The notes below the pieces were generated by a model. That model was not told the origin of the DNA, searched no databases, and saw only the letters and a list, made by a program, of their open reading frames with translations. Position numbers and translations under genes: made by a program. From NCBI RefSeq assembly GCF_964204865.1, contig NC_135257.1, positions 7,710,151 through 7,774,150 on the forward strand: DNA of 64,000 nt, read 5' to 3'. Every line of letters begins with the position of its first letter. Within the stretch, counting starts at the first letter, position 1. Shown one piece after another: positions 24,201 to 35,105 of the stretch. Source of the DNA: Styela clava. Taxonomy: Eukaryota > Chordata > Ascidiacea > Stolidobranchia > Styelidae.

Positions 24201-27200
24201 AACGAACATGACTTGAACTATAATTTTATAATTTGCATGGGCATTGCATATCTAGTATAGAATGAAACCTGATATTTACACGAAAACCCAGTTGGATATA
24301 TCCATTCCTATTGCTAACCCGTGTACATTTCTTTGAAATGTGTTATCTAGAAAAGATTGGATGATCTCAGAAGTGCATCCGAACTACTAATATCAAGTTT
24401 ACTCGGTGATGGTATGATGCTTGGTCTTGTCGCCTTTTCTGAATCAGCTGTTGTTCTTCAACCTTTAACTAAAATTGGATATGATGACGGAAGCAGAGAA
24501 AAGATGATCAAGTATCTCCCTTCATCTGTGAATGGAAGCACCGGTATTGGTGCTGGAATTCTGGAAGGAATTAAGGTGCGATAACATTGAAAAATTGCCT
24601 CAGTTTCGATGAGTGAGTGGCTTTTTTTTTGTACACAGGTCTTGAGTAAAAATGGTCAACTTCCGGAAGGAGGAAAGCTGATTGTTCTTACAGATGGAGA
24701 AGAAAACGCGAAACCTTTCGTTGAAGACATTACTGCAGATGCAATTAGGAGTGTGAGAACGATGAAAATATAGAAAACTTACTCATTAAAAATATGAATT
24801 CCCCAATGAATCTTTTAAATTATTATTAAATAGGTAAAACTGTCTGGCCATCGAGCAATTTTTGATAGAGCATTTAAATGACGTAATATTTCTCGATTTG
24901 CACATTGTGAAAAATATCAAATCTGTGTACCATCAAAATTCCTGACAAATGCTTAATTTGAAACACCGCGATGTTCTGCTTTTGACTAGTAACTTCGCAA
25001 TTAGAACAAACACAGTGAAATTATAATAGACAATTCAGATTGGATACCACGTGACTGTCAATTAACGTCTTATCGTTTTTTATGGCAGACCGTGCTATAA
25101 ATATGTGACTAGAAAATTGTTTTTTTTAAATTCTGTTCTGAAGTTTAGGTTAAGTTGACCGAAATTTTTATACCTAACAACAGGGTGTGGTTGTCGATTC
25201 TATTTTCTTTGGACTCGTCGATGTTTCTAAGGATGCCTCGTTGGCTAGTTTGAGTTTGCAAACTGGGGGGAAATGGTATTATGCAAGCACGTCTGATCAG
25301 TCTGTATCACAGCTCAGTGGAATATTTGCATCACTTAGCAAATCGGATGATGGAAACTTCTCAGCCAACGCAGTACAGGTAACCAATCAGGTCCATACAT
25401 ATAAAACTAGTAACAACTGTTCAACTATACCAAAAATAGACGGTCAATCGTAAAAGAGGGCGTGGTTAGACGTTTTATTGGTTTTCCTCCCACATGGGAG
25501 AAATACGAGATGACAGTCCGCACACACGCACACATCGACATAAATACATTCTGAATCATCCTATGCATCACTCAGTATAAATTTCATTTTATTGTAATGA
25601 AATTGATCACTAATTTGCCTTTCAGGTATTAAATAAAATCATCAAACTCAAGCCAGGAACACCCGATACGGTGACTGCGGCAATTGATGGTTCTGTCGGC
25701 AATAGAACTGTTTTTGTCTTTAAATGGACTGACGACGAACCTACCATAGAATTAAAACCACCAAAGTCAACTTGTATATATTCAAACTCCAACAACTCCA
25801 ACAAGAAGTACTGCGATGATAGCCCAATACACAAAACCGACGAAAATTTCAAGTTGATTAAATTTCATATTCCTGGAACGGCAAAAGTAAGTCTTCTGTT
25901 CTTTTCCTAATATAATGCTTTGATAATAAATCTTGTAAAACGAGAGAACCGAGTCTCCACGAGTGCGTTGACATCACAATATTATAAATAAATACGGGCT
26001 GAATGTATTAACAGTGCCCTGAACTTTTCAAATCAGTTGATTGGCTTTTATGAGCAAATGTTTGATTTACTTATTTTAGATTTGGGTTTATGAAACAGTG
26101 GTGGAGTGTTTATGATTTCTTCATTAATGTTTTATTGCATGTAACAGCTACGTTCATCATCTGCCAAGCTAATCAAATATTTCTTGCAGATTGGGATTTG
26201 GGAATTCAATATGTTTTCAACGTCAGTAAACAAAATCACCACTGCAGTGATTTCCAGACCTTCCGATCTCAGCGTTTATCCGATCACAGTCGAAACGGAA
26301 TTAAAAGTGTCAGATAATACAACGTTACCGCCAATCATAATTGCTAAGGTATCATTTGTTACCTTGGGCTATATTGTTGTTTAGAAAAGAAACAGTGATC
26401 CCATTTTGTATATTATCAGGTTTTTCAAAACTTCCTGCCTGTTCTTGGAGCTAGTGTGAATGCAACTGTTACAAGACCTGATGATACTATTTCTGTTGTT
26501 GAATTGTTTGATAACGGTGCAGGTATGGTCAAGGATCCTAACTTGTATAATATGTTCAATGCTAGAAGTACATGTATATATTATGGCAAATGTAATATGT
26601 AATCATATAATCTAAGGGATTCAAGAATCTTGCTGCACACTAACACAAATTCATTTCTGTAAGGTTTCGTCTGACCAAGGTCAAACTTCCTTCGACAAAA
26701 TTATTCAACTAGAACAAGAAGAGAAATTGTACGTACATTTCCATGCATTTATTTCACATGTGTATGTAATTTCTCTTCTTGTCATAGTTAAATAATGTTT
26801 GTCTGAGGAAGCCTGACCCAATTTTCTCCTTTCACGCCAAGAGCAATATACCCGACGATCAACCATGCTAACGTATAGCTGAGTTCTTCGCTCATGGAAC
26901 CATATACAGCACTGGATTTCTTAAAAGTGGTCGAGATGACAGTCATGGACAATAGGCACTAACAGGATCAGACTCAGATCCCTGATCTGTCTCCGCCAAG
27001 TCAATTTTTATTTTAAAACATTGTCAAATTCTATCACATTTTGCAGGACCAGATGTGAACCCGAAGGATGGTGTTTATTCACGCTATTTTGCTGATTTCA
27101 GTGCTATAGGAAGACACGCAGTAGAGGTGAAAAAATATTGTCCTTCGTTCAAATTGGCTTTTTAACCTATTTGACTTCTTCAATTACCGTGCCTATTTGT

Positions 27201-29794
27201 GTTGTTTAAGATACATGTAACAAGAGACGGTAAAGACAGATTATCTTCAGTATTAGAATTGCAGAAAACTGACTACGACGATGGCGTGCTTTTAGACGAT
27301 GGTAAGAATTAGCATGTTCTCGATTAAATCCGTGGTAGAGCTATATTTCATAATGTGATCGATATTATCATGAGCAGGTACCTATGTTTCAAAACAGGAC
27401 AACTCTGCAAACCCATCTGCTTACAAAGGAGTGAATGTTGAAGGCGTAATTGAACGAACATCTTCATCGCCAGGATTTGCATACACGGGGTCAGTGGAGG
27501 CTATTTTGTTACTTAATGACGTCCCATTCTTAAAACGTTTAAAAGTAAATCATTTCATTGTGAACTAAGTCCAAAGTCAAGAATCCTTGCAATTAAACAC
27601 TGTGCCGTGTCTGTGCCACTGTTTATAGTAAACAATAACTATGCGACCGTTGCAGTTGAATCATTCCTCTGTCTATTTCATGTAACTGTTCATTCAGGTC
27701 TATCACTGCAGACGACATATTTCCCCCGAATATGATAACAGATTTAACGGCAAGTCAAGTGGATTTGGATAACGTGGAAGCTGGGTTACTGCTAGAATTT
27801 ACGGCTCCAGGCAATGATTACGACTCTGGAAATGGTAAATTGTTGCAGTTTATCCTTGGGGCAAATAATAACAGAAAAGTCGTAGAGTTTAGTATACAAA
27901 TTGATTGAATTGTTTACGATTTTAAAAATATTGTTCGCGTTTCGGTAATATCTCTGAAAAGGGTAAAGTTCTGTTAATGATTTAAAACTACAGTTTTGAG
28001 TCGAATCATTTAGCATATTATTTCACGTTGGCACAAGACGCCGTAATCATCATTGTCACAGAATCCATTAAAGCTAGGGCATTCCGGGTAGCATCACCGA
28101 TGAGTTGCAATGGATATGTCCAGGATATGGTTTTTGGAGAAATTGTGGGTAAAATATTTTGTTTTCGTGTCCAAATATTTGAGCATTTCTATCTTGTATT
28201 TTAGCATCTCGTTATGAGATTCGTTTCAGCTATGACCCTTTTTCGTCGTCGAAGTTTAGTGATTGGTTGATCATAAAAGATGAATGGATAAATGATGGGC
28301 AAAATAATAATCCAAACATGGCCTTGTCTGACGAAAAACTATCAATTGTATTAGCAGACCTGCCAAAAAATGACACCGTCAGGTAAAAGTTACAAATTTG
28401 ATTACATACAAATCATTAGTGTGTTTGTTTATTAATAAGTTGGAATTGAGAACCTTGCAAAGAGACAGTTAGTTATTTATACTAAGTAAAGTACATTCTC
28501 TGGAAATTGGTCGATGATACAAGATTCTTGCTGCACATTACCACAAATGTATTTCTGTAACGTCAAAGAAGCGGTCAATGTGGTTCTCCACAACAACAAT
28601 TTTGTATTCAATGGCAAACATTACCTTCCAATCAATGGAACAGCAGTGGGAACCAAGATGGTACCTAAATACGCCAACACATTCCGAAACGTTACAGAAA
28701 TACACTGGTGTTAGGGTGCAGCAAGACTCTTGAATCAAATAGTATAGTCATTTTTATTCTTGCCACAACATCCTTGCGTTACACACATACGGATCCACTT
28801 CCACAAAGGCATTGAGCAAGGAAGGGTAGTTAGTCTTGCGTAACCCCGGTAGTTAGTCTCGCGCATTATATTTGGTCGTTTTAGAATACAGTATGTCAAC
28901 AGATTAGCCTAACCAACTTGATATACAATATACAATAGTGAGTATTGATGGAATATCTTTGAAAATAATGTCAATATAATTGAATTCTATAACACTACAA
29001 AAACAAAAGCAATTTACTTAAAATCGACCAGGGATATTACCAGCTGCGATAACATTGACATTGATATTTCAATTTTTTATAATGTACAATAGTAAGCCAA
29101 GTATGGTGTAAAATGTAAATTAATAAAACTGTTTATTACAACCATTTTTTAGAATTGCTTTTGCAATCAAAGCTTATGACGACGCCAACAACCCGTCTGA
29201 AATCTCAAACATTGCAATTACAACATATTTCATCAAGCCACCACCTATTAAAAATAAAATAGGTGAGGCTATAAAACTTACAACACTATGAATAATATGC
29301 TGATTTAAGTGATTCGGAAAACAGAACAAATCTTTAACATATTGTTTTCTTGTTTATGCAGATTCCAATATGAAGTGGATCATTCTTGGAGTGGTTGCTG
29401 GCTCAGCCGGTAAGTGGAGAATGCATAAATTATTTCACCTGAAAACTGCGCGTAATTAATGAACACTATTTTGCAGATGAGCCATACACTTCAAGATTTC
29501 GGTGGGTCGTGGGGGGGGCTCATGATTCCGTAACAAAAATCATAATGGTTTGCATAAGTCAAGGCAGTATTAATAAGATTTATTTGAAAATTGAATAACG
29601 CGTTATATCATGTACTACTCTAACTCAAATTTCATTTGTTAGTATAAGATCAACTATTCAATCACATTTCTTTTTCAGTTCTCATCGCTGCTGCAATTCT
29701 GTCAACGTATTTGTTCATTCGTAACAGGCGTTCTGAACGCGGCCGTGATCAGAAGACTAATGGTACTGGAGAGAAGTCAAATATGTCTCAATAA
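21204..29794 (+). CDS. CLCA-family protein, downstream copy
   Basis: Twenty coding exons give about 969 aa: 21204-21353, 21510-21647, 21722-21881, 22266-22380, 22672-22837, 23807-24058, 24351-24575, 24639-24752, 25184-25378, 25626-25886, 26190-26348, 26420-26522, 27047-27126, 27211-27301, 27378-27489, 27698-27834, 28205-28382, 29153-29262, 29362-29409, 29679-29794. Exon order and phases match the upstream copy, and ten exons have identical length. The domain order is the same: signal peptide ([17 protein letters not shown]), CLCA N-terminal domain with [15 protein letters not shown] (HEWGH at 155-159), VWA domain with DISGS (320-324), STGIGAG and LTDGEEN, a beta-rich C-terminal region, and a membrane helix around [19 protein letters not shown]. 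The tail is short, Arg/Lys-rich, ends SNMSQ and lacks the YENL of its neighbour. The zinc and MIDAS residues look intact, so I expect both to be functional. Role (self-cleaving modulator of calcium-activated chloride current) is from the family. Confidence 0.92.
26619..26820. mobile_element. Foldback element in CLCA intron 12
   Basis: Arms at about 26679-26738 and 26761-26818 are inverted copies (GACAAA, TTATT, AACTA and ACAAGAAGAGAAATT blocks all pair) around a loop of about 20 bp. The leader at 26619-26661, with AAGAATCTTGCTGCACACTA, matches the ends of the element at 28515-28738, so both belong to one family. Confidence 0.7.
28515..28738 (+). mobile_element. Penelope-like reverse transcriptase fragment between inverted repeats
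   Basis: Lies in intron 17 of the downstream CLCA gene. The centre (about 28562-28690) encodes [18 protein letters not shown] and PKYANTF. This pattern (YLxxxGTAxGTKMxPxYANxF) is the palm motif typical of Penelope-like element reverse transcriptases. It is flanked by about 45-bp inverted repeats (CAAGATTCTTGCTGCAC... and ...GTGCAGCAAGACTCTTG), so both strands read MIQ(D/E)SCCTL at their start. Only about 40 residues of the enzyme remain, with no catalytic YxDD motif, so it is dead. Known Penelope elements also carry a GIY-YIG nuclease, and none is seen here. Confidence 0.7.
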
Positions 29795-31091
29795 TCATTA
29801 AATGAATCCCTGTGCACTTAAATAACATAATGTTGCAGCATTAGATTACGGAAACAGTCAAATATACAATGACTGCATTGCCATATATAACTGATTTTGG
29901 ATTACATATAGAGTTCCACTTTTTATTTATTTTGTATATTTTATTTCAAACATATGTTGGAACACCACAGGATATGATATTATAGTTACGTTGTAATATT
30001 TTCTGACTATATTAAGAGTAAAGATAACCTTTAACTACAGGAGAAGTTTAAAAACATGACAACATCGTTGTCCGATTTTGCGCCAATTGAAATATAAATA
30101 ATATATGTTTGATAGTCGTGCAGGCCATGGAAATGAGTATAATAGATGTAAACAAACACGCAATCGCGATGTTACCATCCATTTTGCATAATTTTGATTT
30201 TAGCCAGAATAGTGGATTTTAATCTGGATTGGAATGATTCTTCAGGATCGATGATCGCAGGGCACGCATTTTGCTGTTACTAACAGAAACGATACCGTAC
30301 CCCTGAATATGGATGGCGGAATCGAGTCCGGATTCGATTACAGGATCGATTCTTCGCGGAATCGACTCCGATACATTGAAATAGATTTTCAAAGTTGAAT
30401 CTTGGATTGCAAACAATTATTAACGTTTTGTGACAAGCCCGTCCCATATAGGTATAAACTGCTATGTTGAGTTGCTACGACATCGCAAACTTCATAAATA
30501 TAGGCTATATATATATATGTAGTTTTTCACTGGAAGGCTTTTGCCTTCAAAAATCTCTTTGGGTTCTGAGAGATTCGTTTTTGTACGAATTTGTCTACTG
30601 TGACAGATTGAATACCCATGCTACTTAGTTTTGGCTTTCGTATCCATATATTTGAACATTACTCTTTTGGTTGAATTCATATGGTATTGTTTAGGTGGGT
30701 ATGTTTTCTCGGTGAGATATGTCGAGGAATCGAGATTCGGAATCGAGAATCGGAATCGAGAATCGGAATCGAAAATTTAGGAATCGGATAAGAATCGAAT
30801 ACTTGTAAGTAGTCATACTTAGCATCCTTACCCCTGAAGATGAAAAACGTCAACTCCACACGTTGTACCTTTGTAACCATTAGCGGTATCAAATGAGCTC
30901 TATTTAAATTATAGTTTTTCCGAGGATTGTAGCTGGGATAATAGCGTTATGAATTAGCGTAGCCGTAGTAGATCGTTTACGTTGAATGCATGCTATTACG
31001 GCATGGCATTTTCGAAGTTTATTACCGGCCGCGGATTGTATATTTTCTCATAGCACATAAAATCAACATCAGATGAAAAAAATTCTGATTT
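29795..31091. other. Interval after the CLCA pair
   Basis: Holds the 3' untranslated region of the downstream CLCA gene, then non-coding DNA with GAATCG-rich repeats (about 30222-30400 and 30722-30795). No gene was recognised. Confidence 0.5.
30722..30795 (+). repeat. GAATCGAGAATCGG-type minisatellite
   Basis: Four to five units of about 12-13 bp (GAATCGAGATTCG, GAATCGAGAATCG) in tandem. Similar GGATTCGATT/GAATCGACTCC words near 30305-30370 suggest both pieces come from one decayed element. Confidence 0.6.
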
Positions 31092-31671
31092 TCTACAAAT
31101 ATTGTAATCGTGCTTGGCGATTGATTCAAAAGCTTCGTGTCGTGGTACAAAAAAATGTCTTGATCAGCCCGTCTTTGCTCTTGTTTACCGTTATCCGTTA
31201 TGCAGAAATGGTGCAGCAGCACGTTTCTTTTCGATGTGGACAGTGATTAAATATTGATAACCCATGGTCACATTGCCATTAGAAAAATCAAATTATTCTC
31301 CGTAATCGAAGCGTATCACCACCGCTTCGACAGAACAACACTCGCAAAATAACGGAGGCATTTTAAGAACTACGCTATCTTCGAAAAAAATATGGAATAT
31401 CGTATCGCTGGGGCTACGGGCTCTATTTTAATGAAAAACTTGAGCGTTTGGAACCTCATTGGAGGAAGTAAGTTTTTTTTCGAATGAAGGTTGTACTGTT
31501 ATTATTTCACTAGTAGTGCTAAGTGCTAAAGTAGTCGACTGTGGTTTTATTTCTTTCATTATCAAGATTAATTTAAAGATGTTGACAATTCACAGCGTGT
31601 AGTAATGGACATATTGTAAGACGGTATATACGTTCATTTCGACTTTTTGTCAAAACTACCATAGTCTAAAC
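31092..31671 (+). repeat. Duplicated 5' segment of the thioesterase-like gene, distal copy
   Basis: This roughly 580-bp stretch is highly similar to 32151-32711. It includes the flank, the whole first coding exon and the start of the intron. The match stops at CAGGGCTTCCCAAAC (31672), which looks like a hAT element end. Confidence 0.85.
31392..31467 (+). other. Extra first exon of the thioesterase-like gene
   Basis: Encodes MEYRIAGATGSILMKNLSVW and NLIGG, the same residues as the exon at 32436-32511, and ends with the same donor (GAA|GTAAGT). It could act as an alternative first exon spliced to 33124, since both give the same protein. It could equally be an unused duplicate. Confidence 0.65.
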
Positions 31672-32150
31672 CAGGGCTTCCCAAACTTTTGAGCTCGCGG
31701 CCCCTTTTAATATATATATATTAATATTTTCCGCGGCCCTTGTTCGCTCTAATATTGCTGGACAGCTCGAAATATGCATTTTTGATGTTTCATTGACACA
31801 GCTATATCTCAACTTTTAGTAGGCCTACTCAATTACAAAAACAAGCACATATTTATTCAGATTAACGTTACATAATTATTCAGTGTAATGGGTGCGAATA
31901 CTTTTTGCTGAATAGCAAGTCCAGCCTTGGCTCAATGTTTGTTTATGCGGGCCTAAATGATGATTTACGATGTCTGGCCACCAACGGCATGGTACTTATC
32001 TGGAATTGTTCACTCCTATTGATCAAACTTAGCATAAGACAGCGGTTTATGGGGCGCCAAATTATCATGGAAAAAACTCATGGCGCACCTACACGAAAAA
32101 TAAGCTGCCTGATAATAAAACACAATTTTGTCATCGTTAATATGTACTTA
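31672..32150. mobile_element. hAT-like end and spacer between duplicated exons
   Basis: Begins CAGGGCTTCCCAAAC and continues GAGCTCGCGGCCCC, with CCGCGGCCC again near 31731, typical of hAT-type ends. The right end was not identified. Open frames here are short and not recognisable. Confidence 0.4.
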
Positions 32151-32435
32151 TCTACAAATATTGTAATCGTGCTTGGCGATTGATTCAAAAGCTTCGTGTC
32201 GTGGTACAAAAAATGTCTTTGCTCTTGTTTACCATTATCTGTTATACGGAAATGGTGCAGCAGCACGTTTCTTCTCGATGTGGACATTGATTAAATATTG
32301 ACAACCCACGGTCACTTTGCCAATAGGAAAATCAAATTATTCTCCGTAATCGAAGCGTATCACCACCACTTCGACAGAACAACACTCGCAAAACAACAGA
32401 GGCATTTTAAGAACTACGCTATCTCCGGAAAAAAT

Positions 32436-33908
32436 ATGGAATATCGTATCGCTGGGGCTACGGGCTCTATTTTAATGAAAAACTTGAGCGTTTGGAACCT
32501 CATTGGAGGAAGTAAGTTTTTTTTCGAATGAAGGTTGTACTGTTATTATTTCACTAGTAGTGCTAAGTGCTAAAGTAGTCGACTGTGGTTTTATTTCTTT
32601 CATTATCAAGATTAATTTAAAGATGTTGACAATTCACATCGTGTAATGGACATATTGTAAGACGTTATATACGTTCATTTCGACTTTTTGTCAAAACTAC
32701 CATAGTCTAACTCTAAACAACACTTAAACATGAAAACTATTGAAGAACAGTGGCGCGGCTTGGGAATGGATAATTCTTCATGGCTATGTTGGTGAAGCCT
32801 GTCCTTAAAATTTGTAGAATATATATGGAAACAAAGATAATGGTCCCGGATGTGAAATCATACCTATTGAAGCAAAAAAGCGGCTAGAATTGATTTTTTC
32901 AGTACAAACTTATTTTTTCTGCGCCCTCCAAATTGTGGATAGTTATAGAAATGGTTCCACAGACTTTTTATGTTTCGATCGTTATATTTTCATATACCCA
33001 AAAATGTAATTAATTTTAGATTTTCCTCCACTTCCCAGAACTCACACTATTGACTTTGACTTTTCGATGGGAAATGTTAAAATAAACCGCTAGATATACT
33101 ATAAATTACATTAATATTTGCAGCTTATATCAACCCATCTTCGTTTCTTTTCATTCCTGGCCTTGGTGGTCTTCTGACTAAAGAATTTCTTTTGGAAAAA
33201 GCGCCATTGTTTTCGGAAAACCACGTCTTTTTGATGAAATGGCAAAGGATGCAGTTCAGTGATCACTTTCGGAAAATTTCGAACGAGTTCAAGAATGACT
33301 GTGATAAGCTGGATAGATTTCAATATTATCTGCGCCTCAATAAAGCTATTGAAATGACTTACAAGATAATATCAGCAGAAAAGACATCTGCCGTGATTGT
33401 TGCACATATAACAGACGTCGACGAAGCTAAGAATTTGGCGACTCACCGGGCCTTGATAGTTTGTGTTAGCAAGGCAACTGGCAAGCCTGCAGGTCTACCA
33501 CAAGAACTTCCCGTTGAAAAACGAAGTAGCGTCGTTAAACTTGGCGATATGATGACAGGAAACCTCATGGAAACGGCACCAGAGGGCAGCGTGACCAAGT
33601 ATGTCGGAATGGAAGATGTAGCTTTTTTGGATTATGTACCACACCACAAGTACTTAAACTTCTGCCTGGACAGCCTTGCCGTCGGCGGAACAAGGAATGG
33701 TTTCACCAATTTGCCTGGTAATTTGCCTATATGGAATTACCAGATACGCTCGTGCTCGTTATTGTATTTGAAGCAAGCAAAGCTCGGTGATCGCATCCAA
33801 ACGTTTTATTGGAAAGATCCTGCAGACATCTGGAGTTTCTACTTCAAGACAATGCGAAACCAAGAATCGATAACTGAGGCACGAGTGGAAATGACTGCTG
33901 CAAAATGA
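32436..33908 (+). CDS. Acyl-ACP thioesterase-like (double hotdog) protein, copy A
   Basis: Two exons, 32436-32511 and 33124-33908, join in phase 1 to 286 aa. The second exon's acceptor is ATTTGCAG. The N-terminal half has an acyl-thioesterase-like hotdog pattern (HRALIVCVSKATGKPAGLP). The C-terminal half has DYVPHHKYLNFCLDSL (from residue 195), which matches the second-hotdog motif of the FatA/FatB fold (D-x-x-x-H-x-x-Y plus a long helix). It is followed by YLKQAKLGDRI, the usual strand after it. The leader (IPGLGGLLTKEF) is weakly hydrophobic, so targeting is open. The likely role is hydrolysis of a fatty acyl thioester. Substrate is unknown, and a catalytic Asn or Cys could not be confirmed. 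Copy B follows 2.5 kb downstream in the same direction. Confidence 0.75.
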
Positions 33909-34018
33909 ACACTTAACATTATAAAATAACTGATTTTTCATTCATATATATATATCCGTAATTCCATTATTTTAAATTGATATGTTGTAATTTTTGATTT
34001 CGATAAATACGTTCACGC

Positions 34019-34462
34019 CAGGGGTCGGCAACCTTTTGTCGCTCGCGGGCTAAAATGAGGGCCGCACATGTTTTCAGGAAGTTGGAAACCGAACGGATGA
34101 TACCTTGTTGCTTCAACAGACTTTTTAATATTATAAATTGATACAGTCTAACTTAGACTAAGTTGCAGGTACAGTGCAGCAGTCGTCATGCTCTGTTGAT
34201 TCGTATGAAAATTGGTAATGAGAATCTTAAATTCCTCAACACAGTTTGCATTCGTGCGATGGCACTAACGAACCAAAACATATTGTACGGCGTACCCCAT
34301 GTACCAAAACGAGCACCACTTGATGGCTTGGTGCCGAAAAGGATTGATATTAGCAACCACAAGCACCTCTGCTTCTGCGGTTCTGGGGTGAATTTATTAT
34401 TAAATTCAGATATATATGTGTTCAGGTTAGCGTGTTTGCTGAAACTGCAACTAATGCAGTAA
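34019..34462 (+). mobile_element. hAT-like element fragment
   Basis: Starts CAGGGGTCGGCAACCTTTTG and GCTCGCGGGCT, a common hAT end. The part from about 34250 (GCACTAACGAACCAAA, GAGCACCACTTGATGGCTTG) recurs at about 43760-43935. The right end was not found. Confidence 0.5.
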
Positions 34463-34813
34463 TGCCATGCATTTAAGTTTTTAGACTCAGTGTGTCACGA
34501 TGTTACCATCTACTTGCAAAAATTTAATAATAATCATTTTAATTTTAGTCAGAATAGTGAATTTTAATCTGAATTGAAATGATTCTTCGGAATCTATGAC
34601 CCGTATTCAGCTTAATGCACAATTACAGATATTTTTTCCCCAGGCAAATATATATTTTGATGCAATTCTCATTATATATCACTTAGTTTTTGTTTATATA
34701 TTTCAGTAAAACGTCCGATGATTTATCCGATAAATGTAGAATATTCAAATTTCAAAGCAATTTGTCCAGTAGTTGAAGAGAACAACATACCAATAACCCT
34801 GCTAAAACGCTTA

Positions 34814-35105
34814 CAAGAATATCGGTCAGAGACCGAAGACTTATCGATCGTAAGTTAGGGGATCCCAAAACAGCACTCTTACTCCATAGTGACACCTTGT
34901 GTCCAATCACTAATTAATTAATAACTCGCTAATTATACGACATAATTCGCCCAAAATTAATAGACTTTTGGTCCGAGATATGATGAACGCACATGCAAAA
35001 TCTGGAGCAGATTCAATCTTGCTTTCGTGAGATATCGCGTGCATCTAACAGACAGACATACAGACAAATACCTATCAACATACTTACCGATTAAAATCGA
35101 TAAGT
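34814..35105 (-). repeat. R1 repeat, short form, inverted
   Basis: Opens AGAATATCGGTCAGAGACCG and closes AAAATCGATAAGT. A second ACCGATAAGT follows directly. The internal blocks GAGATATCGCGTGCATC and ACAGACATACAGACAAAT match the other copies. It is shortened relative to 15028-15408. Confidence 0.75.

Noticed and set aside
28538..28738. Minus-strand open frame beginning MIQESCCTL
   Set aside because: It is the mirror image produced by the inverted repeats of the Penelope-like fragment, not a separate gene.
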